48,486 nucleotides of DNA from Clostridia bacterium (GCA_017522225.1 JAFWZR010000008.1:1-48486); one strand, 5' to 3'. Positions 1-10,226 are shown, counted from the stretch's first letter. Numbers and translations are program-made. Notes: generated from the letters alone by a model not told the origin.

Positions 1-87
1 ATTCTCACAGATAACCATGATCTTTCCCTTGCGCTTAATAATCTTGCACTTCTCGCAAATTTTCTTTACAGAAGGTCTGACTTTCAT
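1..87 (-). CDS. rpmJ: 50S ribosomal protein L36 (partial)
   Basis: This is the start of L36, a very small zinc-binding protein of the large ribosomal subunit. It begins [15 protein letters not shown] and runs off the left edge of the window after 29 of about 37 codons. The visible Cys pair (CEKC) and the later IC show the zinc-binding form, whose last His ligand lies outside the window. It follows infA by 33 nt on the same strand, the usual Firmicute order. The ATG at 87 is preceded by an AAGGAGG site. The identification is secure and only the C-terminus is missing. Confidence 0.95.
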   Translation of the reverse strand, partial: MKVRPSVKKICEKCKIIKRKGKIMVICEN

Positions 88-120
88 TTGAATGCCCTCC
101 TTGAAAAATTAGCCTTTAGC

Positions 121-339
121 TTATTTTGATCGCCATGTTATACGTCCACGGGTGAGGTCGTATGGCGAAACTTCGACCGTCACCTTGTCTCCGGGAAGAA
201 TTCTGATGTAATTCATTCTGAGCTTTCCCGAAATGTGTGCTAAAATCTGGTGTCCGTTTTCGAGCTCAACCTGGAATGTTGCATTGGGCAGAGCCTCAAC
301 TACAACGCCCTCAAGTTCGAGCATATCCTGCTTTGACAT
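121..339 (-). CDS. infA: Translation initiation factor IF-1
   Basis: IF-1 binds the A site of the 30S subunit during initiation, alongside IF-2 and IF-3. The protein is 72 aa, the normal bacterial length, and is a single S1-like OB fold. Family signatures are visible: [20 protein letters not shown] near the N-terminus, [16 protein letters not shown] in the centre and LTRGRITWR at the end. An AAGGAGG site sits 8 nt before the ATG. It lies 13 nt after map and 33 nt before rpmJ, so it is part of the long ribosomal operon. Confidence 0.97.
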   Translation of the reverse strand: MSKQDMLELEGVVVEALPNATFQVELENGHQILAHISGKLRMNYIRILPGDKVTVEVSPYDLTRGRITWRSK

Positions 340-352
340 TGACTGAACCTCC

Positions 353-1102
353 TTAGAGCAGAGTTAGTATCTTCGGTCCACTTGGTGTTATTGCCACAGT
401 GTGTTCGAAGTGTGCTGACAGCTTACCGTCTCTGGTTTTCACTGTCCAGCCGTCGGGTAATGTTTTGACTCCCGCAGCACCCATATTTATCATAGGTTCA
501 ATCGCGATTGTCATACCCGGCAGCAGGCGAACTCCCCTACCGGGTGTTCCGAAATTCGGTACACTTGGGTCTTCATGGAGAGCCTTACCGATTCCGTGTC
601 CGACGAATTCGCGGACAACCGAAAAGCCTCTTGACTCACAGTACTGTGCGATCGCTGACCCGATATCACCGACTCTGCCGCCTGCGACAGCCTTCTGAAT
701 ACCTACATAAAGGCTTTCTCTTGTGGTGTCGCACAGCCGCTTCGCCTCAGAGCTTATCGCTCCTGCAGCGAAAGTAGCAGCATTATCGCCGTTGAATCCG
801 TTAAGTCTTGCGCCAAGGTCTATGCTGACGATGTCGCCCTCTTTAATCACACGGTTCTTTGCGGGTATTCCATGAATAACCTCATCGTTTATGGAAATGC
901 ATGCCGTAGCAGGATAGCCGTTGTAATTAAGGAAGTTAGGTTCTGCACCGCATTTCTTAATGTAATCGTAGGCTATTTTGTCTATCTCAGCGGTTGTTAC
1001 ACCCGGCTGGACAGCCTCTCCTGCTAACTTTAATGCTCCTGCCGAAATGATGCAGGCTTCTCTCATGAGAGCCAGCTCTCTGTTCGTTTTGAGCACTATC
1101 AT
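353..1102 (-). CDS. map: Methionine aminopeptidase, type I
   Basis: This cytosolic enzyme removes the initiator Met from new proteins. At 249 aa it is a standard type Ia enzyme without an N-terminal zinc-finger extension. The dinuclear metal site can be read off: two Asp ligands spaced 11 apart in [16 protein letters not shown], His in [14 protein letters not shown], Glu in AIEPM and Glu in FEHTVAIT. The gene begins 2 nt after adk ends and is followed by infA, the common Firmicute order, so it should be co-transcribed with secY and adk. Confidence 0.97.
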   Translation of the reverse strand: MIVLKTNRELALMREACIISAGALKLAGEAVQPGVTTAEIDKIAYDYIKKCGAEPNFLNYNGYPATACISINDEVIHGIPAKNRVIKEGDIVSIDLGARLNGFNGDNAATFAAGAISSEAKRLCDTTRESLYVGIQKAVAGGRVGDIGSAIAQYCESRGFSVVREFVGHGIGKALHEDPSVPNFGTPGRGVRLLPGMTIAIEPMINMGAAGVKTLPDGWTVKTRDGKLSAHFEHTVAITPSGPKILTLL

Positions 1103-1104
1103 GC

Positions 1105-1737
1105 TTAATCCTCCAATGCCTTGAGTGTGAGTGCTGATGTGTCAGCAACCTCCTCCTGGCCTTCAACTACTCTAAGGATGCCCTTTGCTGAGTAGTAATC
1201 CTTGAGAGGCTCCGTCCGCTCGTGGTAGATCTCGAGTCTTTCAAGTACTGTGTCGGGATGATCGTCCTTACGCTGAATGAGTTCAGCACCGCAAGCATCA
1301 CAAACGCCTTCCTGCTTAGGGGCTTTGTACTCCAAGTGGTAGGAAGCACCGCATGCTTTACATACGCGTCTGCCCGACATTCTCGCTGCAATCTTCTCAT
1401 CAGGAACTTCGATATCAACAACTCTGTCGATTTCGATGCCCATAGCATCAAGTGCTTCTGCCTGAGGGATTGTGCGCGGGAAACCGTCAAGGATGAAACC
1501 GTTTGCACAGTCATCCTTTGCAAGTCTGTCCTTGATGATGCCGATAACGACCTCATCGGGAACAAGCTTACCTGCGTCTATATAAGACTTAGCTTTAAGT
1601 CCCATCTCCGTGCCCTTTGCAAGAGCATCACGGATGATGTTGCCCGTTGAAATTGCAGGAATTTTAAGAGCATCGCAGATTACCTCTGCCTGTGTGCCCT
1701 TACCCGCACCGGGAGCTCCGAGAAGAATTAACTTCAT
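1105..1737 (-). CDS. adk: Adenylate kinase (zinc-LID type)
   Basis: It catalyses ATP + AMP = 2 ADP in the cytosol. The preferred start is the ATG at 1737 (210 aa), because AAAGGAGAT lies 6 nt upstream and the P-loop GAPGAGKGTQ then sits next to the N-terminus. An in-frame upstream start at 1761 would overlap secY and add residues the family lacks. The FPRTIPQAEAL segment of the AMP site is visible. The LID carries CKAC and CDAC, a four-Cys zinc site typical of Gram-positive adenylate kinases. It lies between secY and map. Confidence 0.96.
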   Translation of the reverse strand: MKLILLGAPGAGKGTQAEVICDALKIPAISTGNIIRDALAKGTEMGLKAKSYIDAGKLVPDEVVIGIIKDRLAKDDCANGFILDGFPRTIPQAEALDAMGIEIDRVVDIEVPDEKIAARMSGRRVCKACGASYHLEYKAPKQEGVCDACGAELIQRKDDHPDTVLERLEIYHERTEPLKDYYSAKGILRVVEGQEEVADTSALTLKALED

Positions 1738-1753
1738 AACGTAATCTCCTTTA

Positions 1754-3091
1754 TCAGTCAAGGAATCCCTTGTAGTGACGCATCATCATCTGTGATTCAA
1801 GCTGTTTAACAGTTTCAAGAGCAACACCAACAAGAATGATGATTGATGTACCGCCGAGTGAAATCTGCATCGGAATCTTGCATGCAGTTGTGATCAACTG
1901 GAACAAAATCGGGAACAATGCAACAACTGAAAGAAGAAGAGCGCCGAGTAATGTGATTCTTGACAAAACTCTCTGAATATAATCAGATGTCGGCTTACCG
2001 GGACGGATACCCGGGATAGCACCGCTGTTCTTACGGATATTGTTAGCCATTTCAATGGGATTGTACTGAATTGAAGCATAGAAATATGCAAAGAAGATAA
2101 TGAGAACAAAATACAGGATTGCATATACCCAGCTTGAACTCTGGAAGTACTTGAAGAAGTGGTCGTACCAGCCTTCGCCTGCCTCAGCACCAACGAAAAG
2201 GTTGATTGTCGGCGGGAGTGAAAGGATGGAGCTTGCGAAGATAACGGGCATAACACCTGACATATTAACCTTGATAGGAATATGTGTGCTCTGGCCACCG
2301 TACATCTTACGACCTACAACTCTCTTAGCATACTGAACAGGGATACGACGCTCAGAGTTGTCCATCCATACGATGTAAGCAATCATAAGGATAAGGCAGA
2401 GTGCAACTGCAACTGAAAGAACTGAGTATGCACCGCCGAATGAGAAGTAACCGCCGTCGGGGCTGAAGAGTGAAGCAATGATTGTGGGAACGCGAGCAAC
2501 GATACCTGCAAAAAGGATGAGCGAAATACCGTTACCGATACCCTTTTCGTTAATCTGTTCACCGAGCCACATGATAAGTGCTGTACCTGCAGTGAAGCAG
2601 AGGATAATAACGAGTGCCTGGAATACTGCTGCAAAGCCTGTGAAGGGCTTGCCGTCAGCTGCCTCAAGGAGGAAGCCGTTACCGCGAAGGTAGAAGTAGT
2701 ATGCAGTTGACTGCATAATACCGAGAACAACAGTTACGTAACGAGTGATTGTTGCGATCTTCTTACGTCCCTCTTCGCCGTCCTTTGCAAGACGCTCAAG
2801 AGCAGGGATAGCAACTGTCAACAACTGAATGATAATTGAGCTGTTGATGTACGGTGTGATTGACATTGCGAAAATCGTACCGTAGCTGAAAGCGTTACCT
2901 GTCATCATGTTCAGGTATTCCATAAATGTACCGGACATCTGTGCATCATTAAAGATACCGTCAATACCGGCGTTTACAAACGGTACAGGAATAGCTGCAC
3001 CGATACGGAAAATGAGAAGAATCAATGCTGTGAACAAAATCTTCTTACGAAGATCAGGAATTTTCCATGCGTTCGCAAGTGTCTTCAACAT
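1754..3091 (-). CDS. secY: Preprotein translocase subunit SecY
   Basis: SecY is the channel of the Sec translocon in the cytoplasmic membrane. The protein is 445 aa with about ten hydrophobic segments. It starts MLKTLANAWKIPDLRKKILF, the usual cytosolic amphipathic N-terminus. The plug region near GIDGIFNDAQMSGTFMEYLNMMTG, the SMSITPYINSSIIIQLL-like TM2 and the cytosolic loop before PGIRPGKPTSDYIQRVL are recognisable family landmarks. The gene starts 1 nt after rplO, so translation is probably coupled. It is the only secY in the window. Confidence 0.97.
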   Translation of the reverse strand: MLKTLANAWKIPDLRKKILFTALILLIFRIGAAIPVPFVNAGIDGIFNDAQMSGTFMEYLNMMTGNAFSYGTIFAMSITPYINSSIIIQLLTVAIPALERLAKDGEEGRKKIATITRYVTVVLGIMQSTAYYFYLRGNGFLLEAADGKPFTGFAAVFQALVIILCFTAGTALIMWLGEQINEKGIGNGISLILFAGIVARVPTIIASLFSPDGGYFSFGGAYSVLSVAVALCLILMIAYIVWMDNSERRIPVQYAKRVVGRKMYGGQSTHIPIKVNMSGVMPVIFASSILSLPPTINLFVGAEAGEGWYDHFFKYFQSSSWVYAILYFVLIIFFAYFYASIQYNPIEMANNIRKNSGAIPGIRPGKPTSDYIQRVLSRITLLGALLLSVVALFPILFQLITTACKIPMQISLGGTSIIILVGVALETVKQLESQMMMRHYKGFLD

Positions 3092-3092
3092 G

Positions 3093-3536
3093 TCAGATCA
3101 CCTCTGCATTTCCGCCTGCTGCCTCAATCTTCTGCTTTGCAGATTCTGAGAAAGCATCAGCTTTTACAGTAAGCTTCTTTGTAAGCTCGCCATTGCCGAG
3201 GATTTTGATACCATCAAAAGAATTCTTTACGAGACCAGCCTGAATGAGTGACTCAACGTCAACAACAGCACCGTCCTCAAATCTCGCATTAAGATCAGCT
3301 ACATTAACTGCAACGATCTCCTTGCGGAAAATGTTGTTGAAACCTCTCTTGGGAAGACGTCTCTGTAAAGGCATCTGGCCACCTTCGAAGCCTGCGCGCA
3401 TACCGCGACCTGCTCTAGCCTTCTGACCTTTATGACCTTTACCTGCAGTTTTACCCTGACCGGAACCTGCACCTCTACCGATACGCTTACGCTCCTTTGT
3501 TGAGCCAGCTGCCGGTGAAAGTTCGTGCAACTTCAT
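3093..3536 (-). CDS. rplO: 50S ribosomal protein L15
   Basis: L15 is a late-assembly protein of the large subunit. It starts [20 protein letters not shown] and has the Gly/Arg/Lys-rich N-terminal extension ([19 protein letters not shown]) that threads into 23S rRNA. A GTG three codons upstream is open, but the ATG at 3536 is chosen because AGGAGGT lies 7 nt before it. The length is 147 aa. It sits 17 nt after rpmD and is directly followed by secY. Confidence 0.97.
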   Translation of the reverse strand: MKLHELSPAAGSTKERKRIGRGAGSGQGKTAGKGHKGQKARAGRGMRAGFEGGQMPLQRRLPKRGFNNIFRKEIVAVNVADLNARFEDGAVVDVESLIQAGLVKNSFDGIKILGNGELTKKLTVKADAFSESAKQKIEAAGGNAEVI

Positions 3537-3553
3537 AATTCGCACCTCCTTGC

Positions 3554-3733
3554 TTATGCTTCAGTTACTTCGAGAAGGTGTGAAATTTTCTTCACCTTAC
3601 CGAGAGTCTGGGGATTGTTCGGCTGAACAGATACATCCCCGATCTTATGAAGACCAAGTGCATGAGCGGTGGCAATCTGGTCCTTCTTGCTTCCGATTAA
3701 GCTCTTAATGAGCTTTACCTTAACATCTGCCAT
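3554..3733 (-). CDS. rpmD: 50S ribosomal protein L30
   Basis: This small 59-aa gene fills the gap between rpsE and rplO, where L30 always lies in the spc operon. The protein begins [20 protein letters not shown], contains [19 protein letters not shown] and ends SHLLEVTEA, which are L30 signatures. It starts 15 nt after rpsE behind a GGAGG site and stops with TAA at 3554-3556. Confidence 0.95.
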   Translation of the reverse strand: MADVKVKLIKSLIGSKKDQIATAHALGLHKIGDVSVQPNNPQTLGKVKKISHLLEVTEA

Positions 3734-3748
3734 TTTGAACCGCCCTCC

Positions 3749-4249
3749 TTAACCTAAAATTTCCTTTGCTGACTTGCCGCGAATTTCAGCAACCTCGTCA
3801 ACAGTACGGAGTTTTGAGAGACCGTCAATTGTAGCTCTTACTACATTGCACGGATTGTTTGAACGCAGTGCCTTTGAACGGATATCCTTAATACCAACTG
3901 CTTCGAGAACGGCACGAACCGGACCGCCTGCGATAACACCTGTACCAGGTGCAGCGGGCTTAAGAAGAACAACGCCTGCGTCATATTTACCAATAATCTC
4001 GTGAGGAATTGTTGTTCCTCTGAGAGATACTTTAATAAGGTTTTTCTTTGCATCTTCAATACCCTTACGGATAGCATCAGGAACTTCGCCTGACTTACCG
4101 ATACCGAAACCTACTGTTCCGTTACCATCGCCAACAACAACAAGTGCAGCGAACTTGAAGATACGGCCACCTTTAACTGTCTTAGAAACACGGTTGATAG
4201 TAACAACGCGTTCCTGAAGCTCCATAGCCGATGCATCAATCTTAGCCAA
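3749..4249 (-). CDS. rpsE: 30S ribosomal protein S5
   Basis: S5 helps shape the mRNA entry channel and decoding fidelity in the small subunit. At 166 aa it has normal length. It shows the N-terminal double-stranded-RNA-binding domain ([20 protein letters not shown], then [20 protein letters not shown]) and the C-terminal domain ([19 protein letters not shown]). It lies between rplR (17 nt) and rpmD (15 nt) in the canonical spc order. Confidence 0.97.
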   Translation of the reverse strand: MAKIDASAMELQERVVTINRVSKTVKGGRIFKFAALVVVGDGNGTVGFGIGKSGEVPDAIRKGIEDAKKNLIKVSLRGTTIPHEIIGKYDAGVVLLKPAAPGTGVIAGGPVRAVLEAVGIKDIRSKALRSNNPCNVVRATIDGLSKLRTVDEVAEIRGKSAKEILG

Positions 4250-4266
4250 AAGTAATTCCTCCTTAC

Positions 4267-4626
4267 TTAGAACTTGAGGCCACCCTCACGGGCGCCTTCG
4301 GCCAGTTCCTGAACACGGCCGTGATAGATATAGCCGCCGCGGTCAAATACGCATTCTTCAATGCCTTTGTCCTTGGCACGCTGTGCGAGCGTTTCGCCCA
4401 CTTTACGGGCTGCGGTTTTATTTCCGCCATATTCCACGAAATCCTTCTCAACAGTAGAAGCGCTGACAAGTGTTACGCCTGCCTCGTCGTCTATTAACTG
4501 AGCGTAGATGTGCTGTAATGAGCGGAATACATCAAGGCGGGGACAAGCTGCTGTACCGGAGATCTTCTTACGAACTCTAGCATGACGAGCAAGTCTTGCC
4601 TTTTTACTGTCTGGTCTGTTAACCAT
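4267..4626 (-). CDS. rplR: 50S ribosomal protein L18
   Basis: L18 is a central protuberance protein that binds 5S rRNA with L5. The 119-aa product starts with a basic tail ([15 protein letters not shown]) followed by the typical [20 protein letters not shown] strand-helix unit, and it ends [20 protein letters not shown], the conserved C-terminal L18 motif. It lies 24 nt after rplF and 17 nt before rpsE. Confidence 0.97.
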   Translation of the reverse strand: MVNRPDSKKARLARHARVRKKISGTAACPRLDVFRSLQHIYAQLIDDEAGVTLVSASTVEKDFVEYGGNKTAARKVGETLAQRAKDKGIEECVFDRGGYIYHGRVQELAEGAREGGLKF

Positions 4627-4650
4627 AAGTTTTTCACTCCTTCATTAAGA

Positions 4651-5196
4651 TTATTTGCCACCCTTACCGGCTTTACCTTCCTTACGGCGGATATGTTCGT
4701 CTGCATACTTGATACCCTTACCCTTATAAGGCTCCGGAGGACGCTTCTCGCGTACTTCAGCGGCAAACTGACCTACCTTCTGTTTGTCAGGACCGGAAAT
4801 AATGATTTTGTTCGGATTGGGAACTTCGATCTTGATTCCCTCAGGCTGTTCCATAATAACTTTGTGAGAGAAACCGATGTTCATCTCAAGAGCATTACCA
4901 GCCATTGCTGCACGGTAACCGATACCGTTGATCTCGAGCTCCTTCTTATAGCCTGTATTTACACCCTCAACCATGTTAGCGATGAGTGTTCTTGTAAGGC
5001 CGTGAAGAGATTTGTTTTCTTTGTTGTCATTAGGACGCTCAACAACAACTGTGTTGCCTTCCATCTTAATGATCATATTGCTATTCATTGTTCTGGTAAG
5101 AGTACCCTGGGGACCCTTTACAGTAACAGTGCTGCCTTCAACGTTAACTTCAACGCCTGCAGGAATAGCTACGGGTAATTTACCTATACGTGACAT
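4651..5196 (-). CDS. rplF: 50S ribosomal protein L6
   Basis: L6 lies near the sarcin-ricin loop and the translation-factor binding site. The 181-aa protein contains the two tandem L6 folds: [19 protein letters not shown] in the first and the C-terminal signature [20 protein letters not shown] in the second. Length and sequence are normal. It follows rpsH by 15 nt and precedes rplR. Confidence 0.97.
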   Translation of the reverse strand: MSRIGKLPVAIPAGVEVNVEGSTVTVKGPQGTLTRTMNSNMIIKMEGNTVVVERPNDNKENKSLHGLTRTLIANMVEGVNTGYKKELEINGIGYRAAMAGNALEMNIGFSHKVIMEQPEGIKIEVPNPNKIIISGPDKQKVGQFAAEVREKRPPEPYKGKGIKYADEHIRRKEGKAGKGGK

Positions 5197-5211
5197 CCTT
5201 ACAGCACCTCC

Positions 5212-5610
5212 TTACCAGATGAATGCAAGAACTTCACCGCCGACGTTAGCCTTGCGTGCGTCCTTGTCAGTCATAATGCCCTTTGATGTTGAAACGATTG
5301 CGATGCCAAGGCCTTTCATAACCTTAGGCATATCCTCACAACCTGAATAGATACGTAAGCCGGGCTTAGAAACTCTACGTAAACCTGTGATAGCTGCAGT
5401 CTTGTTCTGACCGTACTTAAGAGCGATTTCGATTACGCCCTGCTTACCGTCATCCTCAACCTTAAAGCCTTTGATATAGCCCTCATCAACAAGAATCTGA
5501 GCAATTGCCTTCTTCATGTTAGATGCGGGGATTTTGACAGAATCATGTTTTGCAGAACTTGCGTTGCGAATTCTGGTCAACATATCTGCGATTGAATCTG
5601 TAACTTGCAT
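5212..5610 (-). CDS. rpsH: 30S ribosomal protein S8
   Basis: S8 binds 16S rRNA early in 30S assembly and is the translational autoregulator of the spc operon in E. coli; whether that holds here is not visible. The 132-aa protein starts [20 protein letters not shown] and ends with the diagnostic [20 protein letters not shown] segment. It lies 30 nt after rpsZ and 15 nt before rplF. Confidence 0.97.
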   Translation of the reverse strand: MQVTDSIADMLTRIRNASSAKHDSVKIPASNMKKAIAQILVDEGYIKGFKVEDDGKQGVIEIALKYGQNKTAAITGLRRVSKPGLRIYSGCEDMPKVMKGLGIAIVSTSKGIMTDKDARKANVGGEVLAFIW

Positions 5611-5640
5611 ACCGTCAACCTCCTTAATGCAATTGCTCGC

Positions 5641-5826
5641 TTACCAGCTTGCTTTCTTCACGCCGGGAATCTGTCCTGCGTGTGCAAGCTCTCTGAAGCA
5701 GATACGGCAAACTCCGTACTTACGGAGATAGGCATGTGGTCTGCCACAGATTTTACATCTGTTGTATGCTCTTGTTGAAAACTTAGCAGTTCTGGCCTGC
5801 TTAACCTTCATAGATGTCTTTGCCAC
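5641..5826 (-). CDS. rpsZ: 30S ribosomal protein S14, zinc type (S14Z)
   Basis: This is the short 61-aa form of S14, which binds zinc through CKIC and CRIC, in contrast to the roughly 100-aa zinc-free form. It starts [20 protein letters not shown] and contains [20 protein letters not shown], the S14Z signature. It sits between rplE (12 nt) and rpsH (30 nt). The zinc form is usual in Clostridia and Bacilli. Confidence 0.97.
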   Translation of the reverse strand: MAKTSMKVKQARTAKFSTRAYNRCKICGRPHAYLRKYGVCRICFRELAHAGQIPGVKKASW

Positions 5827-5838
5827 AATAACCCCTCC

Positions 5839-6378
5839 TTATTTCGCAAACGGAGCGCCCATAAGTGTAAGCAGCTCTCTAGCTTCTTCGTCTGTCTGTG
5901 CTGTGGTAACGAAGCAAATGTCCATACCACGAACTTTATCTACCTTATCGTAATCGATTTCGGGGAAAATCAACTGCTCTTTGATACCCATGTTGTAGTT
6001 ACCACGGCCATCAAATGCGTCAGGATTGATTCCTCTGAAGTCACGAACTCTCGGAAGAGCGAGATTGAAGAATCTGTCGAGGAACTCGTACATTCTCTCG
6101 CCACGGAGTGTGACCTTAACACCGATTGTCATGCCCTCACGGAGCTTGAAGTTAGCAACTGACTTCTTAGCCTTACAGAGATACGGCTTCTGGCCTGTAA
6201 TCTGCTGAAGGTCGCTAACGATAGCGTCGATAGCCTTCGGGTTATCCTTTGCTTCGCCGCAGCCAACGTTGATAACAATCTTATCAAGCTTAGGGATCTG
6301 CATGACGCTCTTGTATTCGAATTTCTTCATCAAAGCCGGTGCGACTTCGTTTACATAGGCTTCTTTTAATCTTGCCAT
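5839..6378 (-). CDS. rplE: 50S ribosomal protein L5
   Basis: L5 binds 5S rRNA and touches the P-site tRNA in the central protuberance. The 179-aa protein carries [40 protein letters not shown] and a C-terminal region with [19 protein letters not shown], all typical of bacterial L5. It follows rplX by 18 nt and precedes rpsZ by 12 nt. Confidence 0.97.
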   Translation of the reverse strand: MARLKEAYVNEVAPALMKKFEYKSVMQIPKLDKIVINVGCGEAKDNPKAIDAIVSDLQQITGQKPYLCKAKKSVANFKLREGMTIGVKVTLRGERMYEFLDRFFNLALPRVRDFRGINPDAFDGRGNYNMGIKEQLIFPEIDYDKVDKVRGMDICFVTTAQTDEEARELLTLMGAPFAK

Positions 6379-6396
6379 GTGTCATGTACCTCCCTA

Positions 6397-6723
6397 TTAA
6401 AATTCCGCGTTGCACTTTTTGCAAATGCGCTTCTTATCTTTCTGACCGTCAGCCTTTACTGCGTGACCAACACGAGTCGGTCTGCCGCACTTCGGGCAAA
6501 CGAGCTGAACCTTGTCAGCATAGAGTGCGCTCTCAGCCTTGATAAGGCCGCCGGGCTCACCCATCTTTCTCGGCTTAACATGCTTTGTTACGATGTTAGC
6601 GCCTTCAACGATAACCTTACCCTCAGCCGGAGCAACCTGGAGAACCTTGCCCTTGTGGCCACGGTACTTACCGTTGATTACGATGACCTCGTCACCTGTC
6701 TTAACGTGTACTTTATTACTCAT
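6397..6723 (-). CDS. rplX: 50S ribosomal protein L24
   Basis: L24 starts large-subunit assembly by binding the 5' region of 23S rRNA. The 108-aa product has the KOW motif near its N-terminus (VKTGDEVIVINGKYRGHKGK) and a four-Cys zinc ribbon at the C-terminus (CPKC and CKKC). That ribbon is absent from E. coli L24 but common in Firmicutes. It lies 15 nt after rplN and 18 nt before rplE. Confidence 0.97.
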   Translation of the reverse strand: MSNKVHVKTGDEVIVINGKYRGHKGKVLQVAPAEGKVIVEGANIVTKHVKPRKMGEPGGLIKAESALYADKVQLVCPKCGRPTRVGHAVKADGQKDKKRICKKCNAEF

Positions 6724-6738
6724 AGTTGCACCCCCTGA

Positions 6739-7107
6739 TTAAAGCACTTCGGGAGCGAGTGAAAGGATCTTCATGAAGTCTTTGTCACGAAGCTCTCTTG
6801 CCACAGGTCCAAAAATACGTGTGCCCTTTGGGTTTTTATCTTCCTTAATGATAACAGCTGCATTCTCGTCGAAACGAATGTATGTGCCGTCGTTACGACG
6901 AACACCGCTTGCTGAACGAACAACAACTGCCTTAACAACTTCGCCCTTCTTAACAACGCCGCCGGGTGCTGCTTTCTTAACAGAAGCAACGATGACGTCG
7001 CCGATGTTGGCATATCTTCTGCCGGTACCACCGAGAACTCGGATACATCTGATCTCCTTTGCTCCGGTGTTGTCGGCTACTTTAAGATTACTTTCCTGTT
7101 GAATCAT
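6739..7107 (-). CDS. rplN: 50S ribosomal protein L14
   Basis: L14 is a subunit-interface protein of the 50S. Its 122 aa match the family exactly: [20 protein letters not shown] at the N-terminus, [20 protein letters not shown] in the middle and [20 protein letters not shown] near the end. It begins 26 nt after rpsQ with a good AAGGAGG site and is followed by rplX. Confidence 0.98.
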   Translation of the reverse strand: MIQQESNLKVADNTGAKEIRCIRVLGGTGRRYANIGDVIVASVKKAAPGGVVKKGEVVKAVVVRSASGVRRNDGTYIRFDENAAVIIKEDKNPKGTRIFGPVARELRDKDFMKILSLAPEVL

Positions 7108-7133
7108 AATTGTGCCTCCTTACACCTTCGAAA

Positions 7134-7391
7134 TTATTTAGCTTTCTCGATGATCTCAACAACGCGCCATCTCTTATCTTTTGAAAGAGGACGTGTTTCC
7201 ATGATCAATACTCTGTCGCCGATACCGCACTCGTTGTTCTCGTCGTGAGCCTTGAACTTGATTGTACGGTTAACGATCTTCTTGTAAAGCGGATGCTTTA
7301 CCTTATCTCTAACAGTAACAACGACTGTCTTGTCCATCTTGTCACTGCTGACTACGCCTACGCGAGTCTTTCTGAGGTTTCTTTCGCTCAT
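7134..7391 (-). CDS. rpsQ: 30S ribosomal protein S17
   Basis: S17 is an early 16S rRNA-binding protein with an OB fold. The 85-aa product begins [20 protein letters not shown] and includes [20 protein letters not shown] and a C-terminal [20 protein letters not shown] segment, all diagnostic. It lies between rpmC (20 nt) and rplN (26 nt). Confidence 0.97.
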   Translation of the reverse strand: MSERNLRKTRVGVVSSDKMDKTVVVTVRDKVKHPLYKKIVNRTIKFKAHDENNECGIGDRVLIMETRPLSKDKRWRVVEIIEKAK

Positions 7392-7411
7392 AACAGTTAA
7401 CCTCCCTTTCC

Positions 7412-7615
7412 TTACGAGTTAGCGCCGTGGAGCTCGATGTCGCGCTGAACTGTCTTGATTCTTGCGATATCCTTCTTAACGGCGTTAATACGCATCGGGT
7501 TGTCGAGCTGGTTAATGGCCTGCTGGAAACGAAGCTTGAAAAGCTCATCCTTCAACTCAAGGAGCTTCTTATCAAGATCCTTAGCTGACATCTTTCTGAT
7601 TTCACTTGCTTTCAT
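7412..7615 (-). CDS. rpmC: 50S ribosomal protein L29
   Basis: L29 is a small helical protein at the nascent-peptide exit tunnel, near L23 and the trigger factor and SRP docking site. The 67-aa product starts [20 protein letters not shown] and contains [20 protein letters not shown], the L29 signature. Its ATG shares one base with the stop of rplP (TAATG), so the two are translationally coupled. Confidence 0.97.
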   Translation of the reverse strand: MKASEIRKMSAKDLDKKLLELKDELFKLRFQQAINQLDNPMRINAVKKDIARIKTVQRDIELHGANS

Positions 7616-8040
7616 TACTGCTCACCACCCGTTTCTTCTTTAGTAACAAACTTGCACTTGATAGGAAGCTTGTTAGCTGCAAGGCGAAGAGCCTCACGAG
7701 CAAGTTCCTCATCAACACCTGCAATTTCAAACATAACTCTGCCCGGCTTAACTACTGCTACCCAATACTCGGGTGAACCTTTACCGGAACCCATTCGTGT
7801 TTCAGCCGGCTTCTCTGTGATCGGCTTATCAGGGAAAATCTTGATCCAAACCTTACCGTTACGCTTGATGTAACGTGTCATAGCGATACGAGCTGCCTCG
7901 ATCTGGTTTGATGTGATCCATGCCGGTTCTGTTGCCTGAAGACCAAAATCACCGTTAGTAACCTTGTTACCACGCATAGCCTTACCCTTCAAACGGCCTC
8001 TCTGAACACGACGATATTTAACTCTCTTAGGTAAAAGCAT
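7615..8040 (-). CDS. rplP: 50S ribosomal protein L16
   Basis: L16 contacts the A-site tRNA and the peptidyl transferase centre. The 141-aa protein begins [20 protein letters not shown] and shows [20 protein letters not shown] and the conserved [20 protein letters not shown] loop. It overlaps rpsC upstream and rpmC downstream by one base each (TAATG junctions). Confidence 0.98.
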   Translation of the reverse strand: MLLPKRVKYRRVQRGRLKGKAMRGNKVTNGDFGLQATEPAWITSNQIEAARIAMTRYIKRNGKVWIKIFPDKPITEKPAETRMGSGKGSPEYWVAVVKPGRVMFEIAGVDEELAREALRLAANKLPIKCKFVTKEETGGEQ

Positions 8041-8717
8041 TATCTAGAACCCTCCTTACGGCGCGGTCTGCGATTGCTTGATTCGTGAAGAACCTCGCCC
8101 TTGTAAAGCCAAACCTTAACGCCGATACGACCATAAGTTGTCTTAGCCTCTGCAAAACCGTAGTCAATGTCTGCACGGATTGTCTGAAGAGGAATTGTAC
8201 CTTCGTGGTAAGTTTCGCTACGAGCGATTTCTGCACCGCCTAAACGACCTGAAACCTGAATTTTGATACCTCTTGCGCCGAGCTTCATTGTGCGACCGAT
8301 GCACTGCTTCATAGCACGACGGAAGGATACACGTCTTTCGAGCTGAGCTGCGATGTTCTCAGCAACAAGCTGTGCGTCGAGGTCGGGCTGCTTAATCTCA
8401 ATGATGTTGATTGAAACTTCCTTTTCGCCGCCAAGCTTTTTCTTACAAATTTCCTTAAGCTTCTCAATCTCTGAGCCGCCGCGGCCGATTACCATGCCGG
8501 GCTTTGCGCAATGAATGTTGATGTAAACACGCTTTGCGTCACGCTCAATCTCAACCTTGGGTACACCAGCAGGAGCAAGTGTAGAAAGAAGGTATTCACG
8601 AAGCTCGTAATCCTCAACAAGGTTAGCGCCGAAATCTTTCTTATCAGCGTACCAGCGGGATTCCCAATTCTTAATAACACCGATTCTAAGACCGGTAGGA
8701 TTTATTTTCTGGCCCAT
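8040..8717 (-). CDS. rpsC: 30S ribosomal protein S3
   Basis: S3 forms part of the mRNA entry tunnel with S4 and S5. The 225-aa product begins [20 protein letters not shown], carries a KH RNA-binding domain with [20 protein letters not shown], and has the C-terminal S3 domain with [20 protein letters not shown]. It lies 20 nt after rplV and shares one base with rplP. The Arg-rich tail ([10 protein letters not shown]) is normal. Confidence 0.98.
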   Translation of the reverse strand: MGQKINPTGLRIGVIKNWESRWYADKKDFGANLVEDYELREYLLSTLAPAGVPKVEIERDAKRVYINIHCAKPGMVIGRGGSEIEKLKEICKKKLGGEKEVSINIIEIKQPDLDAQLVAENIAAQLERRVSFRRAMKQCIGRTMKLGARGIKIQVSGRLGGAEIARSETYHEGTIPLQTIRADIDYGFAEAKTTYGRIGVKVWLYKGEVLHESSNRRPRRKEGSR

Positions 8718-8737
8718 TTGTTTACCCTCCTTCTTCC

Positions 8738-9070
8738 TTATTCTGCTTCTTTGAGAACTATTGTGATGTGAGAAGTTCTCTTGTTTATTCTGAATGCGCG
8801 GCCCTGTGCTCTGGGTCTGATGCGCTTAAGGATGGGACCCGGTCCAACGTTGCAAGCTGCAACATAAAGACGAGAAACATCCATATCTTTGTTTTCCGCA
8901 TTTGCCATAGCTGACTTGAGGAGCTTTGCAAGCGGTTCACACGCAGCCTTCGGCGTGTGTTTAAGAATTGCCATTGCTTCATTACAAGGCTTGTTTCTGA
9001 TAAGGTCAAGCACAATCTGAACCTTTCTGGGTGCGATACGCACGTAGGTTACTTTAGCTGTTGCTTCCAT
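8738..9070 (-). CDS. rplV: 50S ribosomal protein L22
   Basis: L22 lines the nascent-peptide exit tunnel with L4. The 110-aa product starts [20 protein letters not shown] and ends in the tunnel loop and strand, with [20 protein letters not shown] and RTSHITIVL. No insertion or deletion of the kind linked to macrolide resistance is obvious by eye. It lies 20 nt from both rpsS and rpsC. Confidence 0.98.
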   Translation of the reverse strand: MEATAKVTYVRIAPRKVQIVLDLIRNKPCNEAMAILKHTPKAACEPLAKLLKSAMANAENKDMDVSRLYVAACNVGPGPILKRIRPRAQGRAFRINKRTSHITIVLKEAE

Positions 9071-9090
9071 TGTTACACACTCCCTTCGGC

Positions 9091-9372
9091 TTATTTACCA
9101 TTGTTTGATGTCTTTGAACCTGCATGACCTCTGAAGGTTCTTGTAGGTGCAAATTCGCCTAACTTATGACCAACCATGTCCTCAGTTACATATACGGGAA
9201 CATGTTTGCGTCCATCATGAACAGCAAATGTGTGGCCGACAAAGTCAGGGAAGATTGTGGAGCTGCGGCTCCAAGTTTTGAGAACGATTTTTTCGCCCTT
9301 TTCGTTCATTTCAAGTACTCTTGCAAGTAACTTAGGCTGCACGAAGGGGCCTTTCTTTATGCTTCTGCCCAT
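9091..9372 (-). CDS. rpsS: 30S ribosomal protein S19
   Basis: S19 sits in the head of the small subunit next to S13. The 93-aa product begins [20 protein letters not shown] and contains [20 protein letters not shown] and [16 protein letters not shown], which match the whole family. It lies 20 nt after rplB and 20 nt before rplV. Confidence 0.98.
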   Translation of the reverse strand: MGRSIKKGPFVQPKLLARVLEMNEKGEKIVLKTWSRSSTIFPDFVGHTFAVHDGRKHVPVYVTEDMVGHKLGEFAPTRTFRGHAGSKTSNNGK

Positions 9373-9392
9373 TATCTTTATCTCCTTTCGAC

Positions 9393-10226
9393 TTATTTGC
9401 CGTTACGACGTCTAACGATAAGCTTGTTTGATGCCTTCTTTGTGTTACGAGTCTTGTAACCGAGAGCAGGCTTGCCCCAAGGTGTAACAGGACCCGGACG
9501 GCCGATGGGTGACTTACCTTCACCACCACCGTGGGGGTGATCGTTCGGGTTCATAACAGAACCGCGGACTGTAGGTCTCCAACCCATGTGACGTTTTCTA
9601 CCAGCTTTACCGATCTTAACGTTTTCGTGGTCAACATTACCAACCTGGCCGATTGTAGCCATACAACCAACAGGAACCTTACGAAGTTCGCCTGAAGGAA
9701 GTCTGAGAAGAGCGTAGTCGCCTTCCTTAGCCATCAACTGAGCTGCATTACCTGCTGCTCTTGCAAGCTGACCGCCGCGGCCGGGATAAAGCTCAACGTT
9801 ATGAATGAATGTACCTGTGGGGATGTTAATGAGAGGAAGAGCGTTGCCCGGCTTGATATCAGCATTCGGACCAGCCATAACCTTATCGCCAACCTTAAGA
9901 CCAGCAGGTGCAAGGATGTAGCTCTTAACACCGTCTTCATACTTGATGAGAGCAATGTGAGCTGAGCGGTTCGGGTCGTACTCGATTGTTGCAACTTCTG
10001 CTGCTACATCGAACTTTGTACGCTTGAAGTCGATAACACGGTACTTTCTACGGTTAGCGCCACCGCGGTGACGAACTGTGATTCTACCATAGCTGTTACG
10101 ACCTGACTTATTCTTCAGAGGCTCGAGAAGGCTCTTCTCAGGAGCAACCTTTGAAAGCTCTGAATAATCTGTAACCGACATGCCTCTGCGTGCGTTTGTT
10201 GTCGGCTTGTAGATTTTGATCGACAT
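9393..10226 (-). CDS. rplB: 50S ribosomal protein L2
   Basis: L2 is needed for subunit association and peptidyl transfer. The 277-aa protein has the standard length. The conserved C-terminal segment [20 protein letters not shown] contains the critical His, and [20 protein letters not shown] is present in the N-terminal domain. It begins 92 nt after rplW, the longest gap inside this operon; that spacer can fold (separate entry). An AAGGAGTG site precedes the ATG. Confidence 0.98.
   Translation of the reverse strand: MSIKIYKPTTNARRGMSVTDYSELSKVAPEKSLLEPLKNKSGRNSYGRITVRHRGGANRRKYRVIDFKRTKFDVAAEVATIEYDPNRSAHIALIKYEDGVKSYILAPAGLKVGDKVMAGPNADIKPGNALPLINIPTGTFIHNVELYPGRGGQLARAAGNAAQLMAKEGDYALLRLPSGELRKVPVGCMATIGQVGNVDHENVKIGKAGRKRHMGWRPTVRGSVMNPNDHPHGGGEGKSPIGRPGPVTPWGKPALGYKTRNTKKASNKLIVRRRNGK

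Noticed and set aside
4582-5178. Plus-strand frame across rplR and rplF
   Set aside because: It is antisense to two certain ribosomal genes and has no similarity to any known protein.
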